DNA from: Pyrinomonadaceae bacterium | Lineage (GTDB): Bacteria > Acidobacteriota > Blastocatellia > Pyrinomonadales > Pyrinomonadaceae | Length of the DNA stretch: 64,000 bases | NCBI GenBank assembly: GCA_019694355.1 | Contig: JAIBCB010000002.1 | Span: 1 to 64,000, forward strand | Direction of reading: 5' to 3' | In this document: positions 36,244 to 45,034 of the stretch, one piece after another | Layout of the letters: each line of letters starts with the position of its first letter | Numbering within the stretch: the first letter of the stretch is position 1 | Program-made: the position numbers and the translations under genes | The notes under the pieces: generated by a model | Database searches by the model: none | Seen by the model: only the letters and a program-made list of their open reading frames with translations | What the model was told of the DNA's origin: nothing

Positions 36244-37422
36244 TTATTTTCTGCTTGTGATCAACTTAGCTATGGTCTGGAGCTGCATGTTGCTTGTTCC
36301 TTCATAGATCGAGCCGATCTTGGAATCACGCCAGAATTTTTCGACCGGATAATCTTTGACGTAGCCGTAGCCGCCGTAGAGTTCGATAGCCTTTGAGGCG
36401 ACGGCCTCGGCGCAGCGTGAAGCGTAGAGCTTTGCGACGGCGGCTTCTTTGAGGAACGAACGGCCTGCATCCTTGAGACGAGCGGCGTTGTAAACGAGCA
36501 GGCGAGTCGCCTCGATCTCGACGGCCATCTCTGCAAGCTGGAACTGCACCGCCTGGAAACTGTTGAGTGCCGATCCGAACTGCTCGCGTTCTGCCGTGTA
36601 GCCAAGAGCGGCCTCGTAGGCGCCTTGTGCGATACCGAGCATCTGTGCGGCGATGCCGATGCGGCCTTCGTTGAGCGTTTCGATCGAGACCTTGTAGCCT
36701 TTGCCGACCTCGCCCAGAACGTTATCTTTCGGAACCTTGCAGCCATCGAAGATCAGCTCCGTCGTCGAAGATGCGCGAATACCGAGCTTGTCCTCTTTCT
36801 TGCCGACCGTGAAACCTTCGAAACCTTTTTCGACGATGAAGGCCGTGATGCCTTTGTATCCGGCGTCAGCGTCGATAGTCGCAAAAACGATAAAGATCTC
36901 GGCTTCATTGCCGTTCGTGATCCACAGTTTCTGGCCGTTCAGCTCCCAATGATCGCCTTTATCGACGGCCTTCGTCTTAAGTGCGAACGCATCCGAACCG
37001 GAGCTTGCTTCCGAAAGTGCATAGGCGCCCACGCGGCCCGAAGCGAGCTGCGGCATATATTTTTTCTTGAGATCGGTGCTGCCCCATTTTAAGAACGCAT
37101 TTGTTACGAGCGTGTTATGAACGTCCACAAAGACCGAAACGCTCGCATCGACGCGTGCCAATTCCTCGATCGCGATGATTGCGTTAAAGATCGACGAACC
37201 TGCACCGCCGTATTCTTCGGGTGATTCGATGGCCATCAGGCCGAGCTCGAAACACTGTTTTATAAGGTCGACATCGAGCTTGGAGTTGTGTTCCATCGAT
37301 TCGACCTTCGGACGGACCTCGCCTTCGGCAAATTCGCGGACGGCGGCACGAAATTGTTCTTCGTCTTCTGAAAGGACGGTCAATGCATTGTTGTTGATAG
37401 GTGCTTCTGCGGCGGTGCTCAT
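36244..37422 (-). CDS. Acyl-CoA dehydrogenase
   Basis: A 392-residue FAD enzyme that introduces the C2-C3 double bond into acyl-CoA thioesters. Seen: ALSEASSGSDAFALKTKA (FAD loop), LWITNGNEAEIFIVFA, ERIG-like NEGRIGIAAQMLGIAQGA, YGGYGYVKDYPVEKFWRD and the catalytic Glu374 in SIYEGTSNMQ. Its position fits the short-chain/butyryl-CoA group. No other beta-oxidation or ETF gene is near. It diverges from the flippase-like gene across a region with a perfect palindrome. Confidence 0.93.
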   Translation of the reverse strand: MSTAAEAPINNNALTVLSEDEEQFRAAVREFAEGEVRPKVESMEHNSKLDVDLIKQCFELGLMAIESPEEYGGAGSSIFNAIIAIEELARVDASVSVFVDVHNTLVTNAFLKWGSTDLKKKYMPQLASGRVGAYALSEASSGSDAFALKTKAVDKGDHWELNGQKLWITNGNEAEIFIVFATIDADAGYKGITAFIVEKGFEGFTVGKKEDKLGIRASSTTELIFDGCKVPKDNVLGEVGKGYKVSIETLNEGRIGIAAQMLGIAQGAYEAALGYTAEREQFGSALNSFQAVQFQLAEMAVEIEATRLLVYNAARLKDAGRSFLKEAAVAKLYASRCAEAVASKAIELYGGYGYVKDYPVEKFWRDSKIGSIYEGTSNMQLQTIAKLITSRK

Positions 37423-37456
37423 AATCTTTTATATCCTCAAAGTTCTCGAAATGTCG

Positions 37457-37470
37457 GTTTATCGATAAAC
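37457..37470. promoter_or_regulatory. Perfect 14-bp palindrome in a divergent promoter region
   Basis: GTTTATCGATAAAC is an uninterrupted palindrome between the divergent starts at 37422 (-) and 37512 (+). Its place suits an operator for a dimeric repressor such as a TetR or GntR type; no regulator gene adjoins. Confidence 0.45.
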
Positions 37471-37511
37471 TAGCATTTTAGAAAAGCCCTCGAACAAAGG
37501 CAACGACATAC

Positions 37512-38588
37512 GTGGATCTTGAAAATCAGCCGAGCGGCGACGAAACCCCAATTCCTCGGCTCGTTCCGCATCACATAACCCGTCTAAAAATAGCGGCGAT
37601 CGTGCTAACGGCGATCGGTGTCGGACTATTTGCCTATTTCATCTATTCGATAGGATATCGCGAACTCGCAGGAGAGATCGCAAAGCTTGGTATCAGCGGC
37701 TTCGCGGTCCTTCTTCTGCTTTACTTTTTGCGTGTAATTGCAAGGGCTTCAGCGTGGAAGCTCTCTGTTGGCGAGCCGTACGATCTGCCGATCCGCGACG
37801 GCTTGGCGGGCGTTATCATCGGCGAGGCGATGAGCTCCGTGATCCCGCTCGGCATCCTTGTCAGCGGCACTGCAAAGGCCATTGCTGTGAGGCGCAGGCT
37901 GCCGCTGGTCGTCGGCCTCTCGTCGGTCGCCACGGAGAATCTCTTTTACAGTTTTATTACAAGCATTTTTCTCATTCTCGGTTCTTTGACGCTTGTTCGG
38001 AGCTTTGAACTCGAAGAAGGCTGGGTCTTTACGATCGATCTTCTGATCGCAGCCCTCGTCGCCGTGATCATCTTTTTGGTGCTTCTTGTGGTGCGGCAAT
38101 GGCATCTCGCCAGCGAACTTTGCGAGAAGCTTTATCAACGCGGTATTGCCACATCGTTTACGGGAACGTGGCGAATGCACATCCGTCTTTTCGAGAATTT
38201 TATCTTCGGGTTTTATCGGCAATATCCGAAGCGTTTCCTTCCGATCTGCATTTTTGAGATCGCGTATCATTCCCTAGGCATCGCCGAAGTTTGGTATATC
38301 CTGAGCCAGATCGGTGACCGCGTGCCGCATCTGACTCAGGCCTTTCTGCTCGAATCTGTCAGCCGTCTCGTAACGATCGTCTTCAAACTCGTGCCGTTCG
38401 TGATCGGCGTGGACGAAGCAGGTGCGCAGTTCGTTGCGCGGACGCTAGGAATGGCGGTCGGGATCGGCGTGACGATCGCTCTTTTGCGCAAAGGGCGTAT
38501 GCTCTTCTGGGTGCTGATCGGCTTCGCTCTGATCGTTCGGCGGGGCCTTAAATTCAGTCACATTATCGGCAGGAAGAACGAGAGCTAG
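37512..38588 (+). CDS. Flippase-like integral membrane protein (LPG synthase TM domain family)
   Basis: 358 residues, about eight hydrophobic segments. The pattern of YFLRVIARASAWKLSV, GVIIGEAMSSVIPLGILVSGTAKAIAVRRRLPL and VATENLFYSF, and later ESVSRLVTIVFKLVPFVIGVDEAGAQF, belongs to the lysylphosphatidylglycerol-synthase transmembrane/AglD family of putative lipid flippases. No synthetase domain is attached. The GTG at 37512 is the start of the frame. The 3' end overlaps the convergent SLC13-like gene by 4 bp. Confidence 0.8.
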   Translation: MDLENQPSGDETPIPRLVPHHITRLKIAAIVLTAIGVGLFAYFIYSIGYRELAGEIAKLGISGFAVLLLLYFLRVIARASAWKLSVGEPYDLPIRDGLAGVIIGEAMSSVIPLGILVSGTAKAIAVRRRLPLVVGLSSVATENLFYSFITSIFLILGSLTLVRSFELEEGWVFTIDLLIAALVAVIIFLVLLVVRQWHLASELCEKLYQRGIATSFTGTWRMHIRLFENFIFGFYRQYPKRFLPICIFEIAYHSLGIAEVWYILSQIGDRVPHLTQAFLLESVSRLVTIVFKLVPFVIGVDEAGAQFVARTLGMAVGIGVTIALLRKGRMLFWVLIGFALIVRRGLKFSHIIGRKNES

Positions 38589-40375
38589 TCGAACGGCCAA
38601 AAGACCGGAACGAGCACGATCGAGACAATGAATACGACGATAGTGAGTATCGATCCGATCTTGACGAAGTCCATGAACCGATAGCGTCCCGGTGTATAGA
38701 TGAGTACGCATGCGGGTTCGAGCGGCGTAATGAAGGAGAATGATGCTGCGTAAGTGATCGCAATGATGAACGTGCGCGGATTCAGCCCGAGCGCAAGAGC
38801 GGTTTTGACCGCAACCGGCAGAACGACCAACGCCGCAGCTTGATTCGACATCGGCTGAGTGAGGGCGACCGTCAAGATGAAGAACCCGGCGAGGACAGCC
38901 GTGCTGCCAAAGGCCCCGATATAATCTTCTATTAATCCCGCAAGAAATCTGTCCGCACCGCTCGATTCCATCGCCGCCCCGAAGCTCATCATGCAGGCGA
39001 TCATTACGAGCAGACGCATATCGATCAAAGAATAGAGCTCGCGATACAGAACGGTCTGTGTAGCAAGCAAAACCATCACGCCGAGCAATACCGCGACCGT
39101 TAGCGGAATGTCGAGGCCGATAGTTACCTTCGAGATCGAAAGGCCGAGGAAGAGCAAGAATGCTGTGACCGCCCACTTCCTCTTCGCGAAGCGGGTGCTT
39201 GTATCGGATATCTCTTCGACGAGCACGACCTGATCGTCGCCGGCAAGCTGCTGTATGCTCTCGCGGCGGCCCTGTATCAGGAGAACATCACCGAACTTCA
39301 GCCTAACGTCGCTCAGCTTTTCGATAAGCGTCGTGCCGTGTCGATTGATCGCAAGCACCGTCATTCGATAACGCTGGCGGAAGTCGATCGATTTAAGCGT
39401 CTGTCCGACAAATATCGAGTCGCGCATAATGATCGCTTCATAAAGCCCAATGTCCTCGCCGCTGATATCTTCGTCCTCGAGATAAACCTCCGGCTTGATC
39501 TCGATGCCCTCGAGAGGCTTTACGCGAAGCAGGTCCTGGATCTTTCCTTCAACGATAAGAGAATCGCGGCGTCGGATGCGTTCGCTCGATCGCGGTGCAT
39601 CGATCCGTGAGCCGTCACGAACGATCCCGAGAACTGTGAGCCCGAGCTCGCTCGAAAGATCTGTTTCTGAGATCTTCTGACCGACGAGCGGCGACTTCGG
39701 CAGGACGAGAATCTCGGTCACATAATCGCGTATCTGATATTGATCGGTCAGCGAATCCTTGCTCTCGATCCTCGGCAGCATATGCCGGCCGACAAAAAGC
39801 ATATAGAGCATTCCGAACGCGAAGGTGACGATCCCGACCGGAAGAAGCTCGAACATCGAGAACGGTTCCTGGCCGTAACGCTGGATCGCACCGCTGACCG
39901 CAAGGTTCGTCGATGTACCGATCAAGGTCAGGCTGCCGCCGAGGATCGCGCCGAACGCGAGCGGCATAAGCAGCTTTGACGGTGCGATCTTTGCCTTTGC
40001 CGCAAGCCCCATAACGACGGGCAGGAACATCGCCGTCGTCGTCGTGTTCTTGAGCATGCTCGCGCTCAAGGCTGCCGTGAACATTATGAGCGCTGTAAGA
40101 AGAAACTCATTGCTGCCTGCTAATCGATGGATCCTGTTCCCGATCTCATCGACGATGCCTGTCTTTACAAGGCCGCCGACAAGGACGAAGAGGCCGCCGA
40201 TCGTGATGATGATGTCGTTGCCGAATCCGGCGACCGCATCTTTTACGGTGAGCACTTGCGTGAGCACCAACGTGATCACCAAAATAAGCCCGATGATATC
40301 GACCGGCAGCTTTTCGCTCGCGAATAGGACTATCGCAAGGACGAGCAGGACGAGTGTGATCACGATCGGGGTCAT
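38585..40375 (-). CDS. SLC13/DASS-type permease with two RCK-C (TrkA-C) domains
   Basis: 596 residues. Two blocks of membrane helices (1-190 and 400-596) surround a soluble middle with two TrkA-C-like units (VLPKSPLVGQKISETDLSSEL and AIIMRDSIFVGQTLKSIDF). Motifs such as ASMLKNTTTTAMFLPVVMG, LTLIGTSTNLAVSG and LTQPMSNQAAALVVLPVAV are the paired hairpin loops of the ion-transporter superfamily. It would carry an anion such as sulfate or a dicarboxylate with sodium or protons. Confidence 0.88.
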   Translation of the reverse strand: MTPIVITLVLLVLAIVLFASEKLPVDIIGLILVITLVLTQVLTVKDAVAGFGNDIIITIGGLFVLVGGLVKTGIVDEIGNRIHRLAGSNEFLLTALIMFTAALSASMLKNTTTTAMFLPVVMGLAAKAKIAPSKLLMPLAFGAILGGSLTLIGTSTNLAVSGAIQRYGQEPFSMFELLPVGIVTFAFGMLYMLFVGRHMLPRIESKDSLTDQYQIRDYVTEILVLPKSPLVGQKISETDLSSELGLTVLGIVRDGSRIDAPRSSERIRRRDSLIVEGKIQDLLRVKPLEGIEIKPEVYLEDEDISGEDIGLYEAIIMRDSIFVGQTLKSIDFRQRYRMTVLAINRHGTTLIEKLSDVRLKFGDVLLIQGRRESIQQLAGDDQVVLVEEISDTSTRFAKRKWAVTAFLLFLGLSISKVTIGLDIPLTVAVLLGVMVLLATQTVLYRELYSLIDMRLLVMIACMMSFGAAMESSGADRFLAGLIEDYIGAFGSTAVLAGFFILTVALTQPMSNQAAALVVLPVAVKTALALGLNPRTFIIAITYAASFSFITPLEPACVLIYTPGRYRFMDFVKIGSILTIVVFIVSIVLVPVFWPFD

Positions 40376-40526
40376 TGTCCTATAAGAATAAGGGTTTTAT
40401 GGCGTATGTAAATAGGAAAAACGTAAAGATCGTGTCGTCAGAAAGCGGAGCGGGCATTTACGGGCAGACGGTTCGATAGTGGTAATATTCTCATCAAACA
40501 TATAAATTCGCCTTTTGGAGCCAAAA

Positions 40527-42071
40527 ATGAAGAAACTTTTCCCGATACTTTTCCTCGTTCTTGTATTTTCACCCGCCATTTTTTCGCAGCAAACGCTTGA
40601 TGAAAAGCTCAAGGCGATCGATCTGTACGCGAACAAGGTCATGGAGACGTGGAAGGCGTCAGATGCCGGAATGGCGATCGCGGTCGTCAAAGATGACAAG
40701 GTCGTTTTTGAAAAGGGCTACGGCGTGCGTGAGATCGGAAAGCCTGAAAAGGTCGATGAGAATACGCTCTTTGCGATCGCCTCGAATTCAAAGGCGTTCA
40801 ATACGGCCGCCCTCGCGATCCTCGTTGACGAGGGCAAGCTGAAATGGGATGACAAGGTTTCGAAATATCTTCCGGAATTCCAGCTTTACGACCCGTGGGT
40901 AACGCACGAATTGACGATCCGCGACATCGTCTCGCATCGCGTCGGGCTCGATACCTTCAGCGGCGATCTGCTCTGGTATGACACGACATATTCGACGGAC
41001 GAGATCCTTCGCCGTGTGCGTTATCTGAAGCCGGTGTCGAGCTTTCGTTCGCGTTACGGCTATCAGAATCTGATGTTCATTGCCGCAGGCCGAATTGTCG
41101 AGAAAGTTTCGGGTCAGCCGTGGGCAGATTTTATTAAGAGCCGAATTTTAACGCCGCTCGGTATGACGCGGACGAATCTGAGCGTTCGCGATCTAAAGGA
41201 CAATTACGCGATGCCGCACAACGAATCGGGCGGCAAACTGCGTGCCTTGCCGCCGGGATTCCTCGATCACGCGATCGGTGCCGTTCGCCTTAACGCGTCC
41301 GTTCACGACCTTTCAAAATGGATCCGACTGCAGCTCGGACGCGGAACATTCGAGGGGAAAAAGATCTTTTCAAAAGAACAGAGTTGGGAGATGTGGTCGC
41401 CGAATACGCTCCAGCCGCTTTCTGAACGGGCTGTCGAGAATCTGCCGGGGCGTCATTTTTCAGCATATGCGATGGGCTGGGGAACGTACGATTATTACGG
41501 CCGCAAGATCATCAATCATAGCGGCGGGCTCGACGGAATGCTTTCGTACACCGTTCTGATACCCGAGGAAAATATCGGCTTCGTGATCCTGACCAACAGC
41601 GAGTCGCCCGGCTTCTCGATAATGATGTCGAAGATGCGGGATATTTTCGTCAACGCTCCCGACCGTGATTGGAATCAGGAAGCTGTTGTTCGGGCTGAAC
41701 GGCAGAAGGCCGCAGACGCCAAAGAAAGAGCGGAGATCGATGCCGAACGCATCCCGAATACAAAACCGTCGCTGTCTCTTGCGTCCTATGCAGGCACATA
41801 TACGAGCCCGATGTACGGTGACGTTACGGTCGCCGAGGAGAACGGAAAACTCGTGATGCGGCTCGGCCCGGCACCGAATTTCGTTGCCGACCTTGAGCAT
41901 TGGCATCTTGACACGTGGCAGATACATTGGCGGCCAAGCGTACATTACAACTTCCCGCGAGGTTTTGTGACATTTACGATCGACGAACATGGCAAGACCG
42001 ACCAGCTCAAGATCGACCAGCCGAACAACGATTTTTGGTTCTACGAATTGGACCTGCACAGGGCAAAATAA
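40527..42071 (+). CDS. Serine hydrolase, beta-lactamase class C/PBP4* family
   Basis: A 514-residue secreted enzyme with a signal peptide (MKKLFPILFLVLVFSPAIFS). The catalytic triad of the family is visible: Ser86-x2-Lys89 (ASNSKAF), Tyr179-x-Asn181 (GYQN) and HSGG (IINHSGGLDGML) in place of KTG. The last ~100 residues form the DUF3471-type beta-barrel (YAGTYTSPMYGDVTVAEENG). It is likely a D-amino-peptide or ester hydrolase; resistance is not implied. The ribosome site GGAG precedes the ATG at 40527. Confidence 0.85.
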   Translation: MKKLFPILFLVLVFSPAIFSQQTLDEKLKAIDLYANKVMETWKASDAGMAIAVVKDDKVVFEKGYGVREIGKPEKVDENTLFAIASNSKAFNTAALAILVDEGKLKWDDKVSKYLPEFQLYDPWVTHELTIRDIVSHRVGLDTFSGDLLWYDTTYSTDEILRRVRYLKPVSSFRSRYGYQNLMFIAAGRIVEKVSGQPWADFIKSRILTPLGMTRTNLSVRDLKDNYAMPHNESGGKLRALPPGFLDHAIGAVRLNASVHDLSKWIRLQLGRGTFEGKKIFSKEQSWEMWSPNTLQPLSERAVENLPGRHFSAYAMGWGTYDYYGRKIINHSGGLDGMLSYTVLIPEENIGFVILTNSESPGFSIMMSKMRDIFVNAPDRDWNQEAVVRAERQKAADAKERAEIDAERIPNTKPSLSLASYAGTYTSPMYGDVTVAEENGKLVMRLGPAPNFVADLEHWHLDTWQIHWRPSVHYNFPRGFVTFTIDEHGKTDQLKIDQPNNDFWFYELDLHRAK

Positions 42072-42160
42072 CAGCCGTGAGAATTCGACAAACACTGTTT
42101 CCTGTGCAAGAATTCACTTTTCGCCAAAGCGAGGAATAAAGAGGAGTAATTTCTTTCTAG

Positions 42161-42361
42161 ATGTCAGAAGAAGCAGTTCAGCAGGCTGAGGCCGCCCCCG
42201 AAACACCTTCGAATGCCGATGAGGTCCATTATCAGGCAGTCGAAAAGGAAGGTACGGTAACAGCTATCTGGGAAATGCAGGGACAGCAGCACCTTCGCAC
42301 GATCGATCCGCGATCGAACGAAGGCAAGCAGATCCTTGCACTGTTCGAAACCGCCGCCTAA
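42161..42361 (+). CDS. Small hypothetical acidic protein
   Basis: 66 residues (starts MSEEAVQQAEAAPETP, ends KQILALFETAA), no known domain. A disordered start leads to a compact part with the words VHYQAVEKEGTVTAIWEMQG. GAGGAG at about 42137 is rather far (18 nt) from the ATG. Codon use looks genuine. It follows the serine hydrolase by 90 bp and precedes the repeat island. Confidence 0.5.
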   Translation: MSEEAVQQAEAAPETPSNADEVHYQAVEKEGTVTAIWEMQGQQHLRTIDPRSNEGKQILALFETAA

Positions 42362-42472
42362 GAAGGCTCGGCTCGTTCCCCCAAAAGATCAATAAATAGA
42401 AGACGTTAAAAGCGCCTCCGCCCGCTCTCGAAATTTGCTCGACGAGAGCCGATTCACCGCGCCAATCGACCT

Positions 42473-42655
42473 CTGCGCGTGTGAAACACGCGATCATTGC
42501 CATTGTCGCGGCCTTGCCGCTCTATTTGCGGATAAGCTCTTTTCTTCGTGCGGCTCTGCCGCTCTATTTGCGGAAAAGCTCTGCTTTTCCGGCCCGTGGC
42601 CGAAGAATTACCGCGGCTTGCCGCCGCCCTTGTTCGGAGGCTGAGCCTCCGAGGA
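42473..42655. repeat. Chain of seven mini-hairpins
   Basis: Seven perfect palindromes with 2-4-nt loops in 180 bp: CGCGTGT-GAA-ACACGCG (42476-42492), GCGGC-CTT-GCCGC (42508-42520), GCGGC-TCT-GCCGC (42550-42562), CGGAAAAGC-TCT-GCTTTTCCG (42571-42591), GGCC-CGT-GGCC (42591-42601), GCGG-CTTG-CCGC (42613-42624) and CGGAGGC-TGA-GCCTCCG (42635-42651). The words TCTATTTGCGG and TTCGTGCGG also repeat. Open frames across it are by-products. Confidence 0.75.
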
Positions 42656-42666
42656 TCAAATGGAAG

Positions 42667-42975
42667 TCTTCGACGGTGAAGCAGAGGTTCTGGCGTCACA
42701 ACACCGCCAGTGTTCCGGTAAGCCGGAACCGCACCGCAAATAGACGGGCAAAGCCCGAAAGAAAGAGAGTGACTCCTCGTCGGTGAAGCAGAGGTTCTGG
42801 CGTCACAACACCGCCAGTGTTCCGGTAAGCCGGAACCGCACCGCAAATAGGCGGGCAAAGCCCGAACGAAAGCGAGTGACTCTTCGACGGTGAAGCAGAT
42901 GTTCTGGCGTCACAACACCGCCAGTGTTCCGGTAAGCCGGAACCGCACCGCAAATAGATGGGCATAGCCCGAAGA
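42667..42975. repeat. Three tandem 107-bp repeats, each with three hairpins
   Basis: Unit starts at about 42667, 42774 and 42881 (period 107; the last is slightly short). Each holds CTGGCG-9 nt-CGCCAG (42690-42710 in unit 1), GTTCCGG-TAAG-CCGGAAC (42712-42729) and CGGGC-AAA-GCCCG (42745-42757). The hairpin parts are near-identical while the ~25-bp linker varies. Period, loops and lack of unique spacers exclude a CRISPR array. Confidence 0.9.
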
Positions 42976-43010
42976 TGCAAACTTTGGTGGCGTTTCTTGT
43001 GTGTGCCCCG

Positions 43011-43200
43011 CGTCTTGACACGTATGCTATACTCGTAGATGTGGATGCAACAGGTGTTGTGTATCTTGTTCTTTGAAAAACTTATGGTTCTCTGGTCGAA
43101 AAAATGTTTTTTATTTTGGTTTTTGTCACCATAAACCCTGCTGCTGCAACAGTTATCTGTCCACTACGAGGGTAGTGGACAGTTTGTGGACAGTGAACAG
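43011..43200 (+). repeat. Composite intergenic element, copy B
   Basis: Core CTTGACACGTATGCTATACT plus CGTAGA (43014-43039), then CAACA-GG-TGTTG (a small hairpin), TTCTTTGAAAAA, a GTTTTTGTCACC segment, and a perfect palindrome CTGTCCACTA-6 nt-TAGTGGACAG (43157-43182) followed by another GTGGACAG (43186-43193). The order equals copy A at 28292-28440. No gene is seen from 42362 to 43273. Confidence 0.65.
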
Positions 43201-43273
43201 GAGAACGGCCAATATTTAGGGAAAAAGCGCCAACGTCTAATGTTCTTGAAGCTGTCCTCGACGGGCGAGATCG

Positions 43274-44002
43274 CTAGGTGATCAACAAGGAGCTGATCGG
43301 ATGGCTTGCGGACGGGAATGTTCTTTCTCCGAGCGATGCGGCCTGGACGACGCCGATGCCGGCGGATGTGAGAAAGACGGCGTCGGCGGATAAAAGGTCG
43401 TCGAGCTCGGCGGTCAGTTCGCGGACATCGAAATTGTCGAGGATGAATTCGCGAGTCGTGCCGGCGAGGCAGCCGGTCGAAAGTTCAGGTGTGAAGAGCG
43501 TGCCTCCTTTTAACCAAAAGACGTTCGCAAAACATGCACTTGTAATGCGGCCTTGTTCATTTAAACGAATCGCCTCGTCAAAACCGGATCTTCTTGCGGC
43601 TTCAAAACAGAGCGTCGGTTCGAGGTAATCTGTCGTTTTCAAGCCGGCTAGCGGCGAGCGAGAGTTGACCGGAAACGGCGAGATGCCGAGACGAAAATCC
43701 TCGCCGACCTCACGCGGCGGGCCGGTCACGATCGAAAGCGATGTTCTATCCGGCAGACCAGAGGCGGCAGGCCAAATGGTGCTTGGCCTAAGATCGGTGA
43801 ACGTGATTTTTGCACGGCCGCGTTGGATCGAATCTTCGGCAAGCTTGCTTTGAAGCGCGTCTTTAACGACCGTCTCGCTAAATCCGCCGAGGTCGATGCC
43901 GAGTTTTGCCGCCGCATGTTCGAGCCGCGACCAGTGCTTTTCCCAGAGAAAAGGCTCGCCGCCGCGGATCGCGATAGTTGTAAAGATCCCGCGTTCGCTC
44001 AT
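43274..44002 (-). CDS. pabC: Class IV aminotransferase, aminodeoxychorismate lyase-like
   Basis: A 242-residue PLP enzyme of fold type IV. The PLP lysine is in LAGLKTTDYLEPTLCFEAA; EAIRLNEQGRITSACFANVFWLKGG and GCLAGTTREFILDNF bind the cofactor phosphate. It resembles PabC, which forms p-aminobenzoate for folate, but a branched-chain or D-amino-acid aminotransferase remains possible because no other pab gene is near. The start overlaps the truB stop by 4 bp (ATGA), so the two are co-translated. Confidence 0.7.
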   Translation of the reverse strand: MSERGIFTTIAIRGGEPFLWEKHWSRLEHAAAKLGIDLGGFSETVVKDALQSKLAEDSIQRGRAKITFTDLRPSTIWPAASGLPDRTSLSIVTGPPREVGEDFRLGISPFPVNSRSPLAGLKTTDYLEPTLCFEAARRSGFDEAIRLNEQGRITSACFANVFWLKGGTLFTPELSTGCLAGTTREFILDNFDVRELTAELDDLLSADAVFLTSAGIGVVQAASLGERTFPSASHPISSLLIT

Positions 44003-44892
44003 ATATTTTCGCCAAGCACCAACGTCGGCCGGATCGCATTCTCATCTGCCGAATATTTTCCGACGGCGATCAATTGACCGTCTTCAGAGAACATCGCGAT
44101 CGGCTCATCTGCGGCAAATTCCTGACCGTAAACCCTTGAGGACAGGCCGTTGAGCGTCATCTTCGCGCGCTCGCTGTTGAGAACGAAATGCGGAAGACCG
44201 CTGACCAAAGTTTCGATCGGCAGCAAGCGTTTTGTCGGATCGGCCTCATCGGCTAGAGCATCGAGCGGCACGCTGTCTGCGAGCGAAAATCGACCGCTTG
44301 CCGTTCGCCTCAATTCGGTAAGATGAGCGGCGGTGCCGAGTGCCTTTGCTATATCTTCGGCGAGCGTTCGTATGTATGTCCCGGCTGAGCAACGCACTCG
44401 AATTGTATGATGTTCGCCCGATACGTCATCCGGCGAGACCACCGAGATCTCGTGGATCGTTACCGGAACGGCCTTGCGTTCGATCTCTTCACCGCGGCGA
44501 GCGAGTTCGTATAGCTTTTTGCCATCGACCTTTTTTGCCGAATACATCGGCGGCGTCTGCAAGATCTCGCCGTGAAAACGATCGAGCACGCTGTGGATCT
44601 CGCTCGACGAAATATCGCTTCTGCCGGTCTCACCGATCCGTTCGCCTGTGAGATCGCCCGTATCGGTCGCATAGCCAAAACGAACCGTTGCTTCGTATTC
44701 TTTCGCGTCTTTATCGACAAACTTCGCGAGCCGCGTCGCCTTACCGACGAGCACGACCATCACGCCGGTCGCAAATGGATCGAGCGTCCCGGCGTGTCCA
44801 ACCTTTCGCGTATTGAAGATTCGCCGCACGCGGTTAACGACATCGTGCGAGGTCGGACCGGCAGGTTTGTCGATGATGAGAATTCCATCCAC
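43999..44892 (-). CDS. truB: tRNA pseudouridine-55 synthase
   Basis: Makes pseudouridine 55 in the T-loop of tRNAs. 297 residues. The catalytic Asp38 lies in HAGTLDPFATG; GILIIDKPAGPTSHDVV, GYATDTGDLTGE and CSAGTYIRTLAEDIAKALG are hallmark segments, and a C-terminal PUA-like part ends the protein. Usual neighbours (rbfA, ribF, rpsO) are absent; the next gene is the PabC-like one, overlapping by 4 bp. Confidence 0.95.
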   Translation of the reverse strand: MDGILIIDKPAGPTSHDVVNRVRRIFNTRKVGHAGTLDPFATGVMVVLVGKATRLAKFVDKDAKEYEATVRFGYATDTGDLTGERIGETGRSDISSSEIHSVLDRFHGEILQTPPMYSAKKVDGKKLYELARRGEEIERKAVPVTIHEISVVSPDDVSGEHHTIRVRCSAGTYIRTLAEDIAKALGTAAHLTELRRTASGRFSLADSVPLDALADEADPTKRLLPIETLVSGLPHFVLNSERAKMTLNGLSSRVYGQEFAADEPIAMFSEDGQLIAVGKYSADENAIRPTLVLGENI

Positions 44893-44915
44893 TCGACGAT
44901 TCTAAGTTCTTGCCC

Positions 44916-44940
44916 GCGAATAACGCGAATTGCCGCGAAT
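44916..44940. repeat. Three CGCGAAT direct repeats
   Basis: GCGAAT occurs at 44916-44921, 44925-44930 and 44935-44940 in the 142-bp region between the divergent truB and recX genes. It may be operator half-sites or decayed repeat DNA. Confidence 0.4.
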
Positions 44941-45034
44941 AGAAAGCGATGACCTGACCCGGAACATCCGCGTTCTTTCGCGTGATTCCGGGGCATGGAT
45001 TTTTGATCTGTAAGCAGAAAGGTAAAATATATCG

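Noticed and set aside
40527-42071. An antibiotic-resistance beta-lactamase
   Set aside because: The class C-like fold with HSGG and a DUF3471 tail belongs to the broad serine-hydrolase/esterase family; nothing points to resistance.
42667-42975. A CRISPR array
   Set aside because: The units are 107 bp and nearly identical throughout; there are no short repeats with unique spacers, and no cas gene is near.
42454-43021. Minus-strand reading frames with repeated peptides across the 107-bp units
   Set aside because: They exist only because the repeat period leaves frames open; no ribosome site, and the sequence is dominated by hairpins.
43015-43033. A sigma-70 promoter from TTGACA and TATACT in the composite core
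   Set aside because: The boxes are only 7-8 bp apart in both copies; a working promoter needs about 17 bp. A sigma-54 reading also fails because the GG and GC pairs are missing or wrongly spaced.
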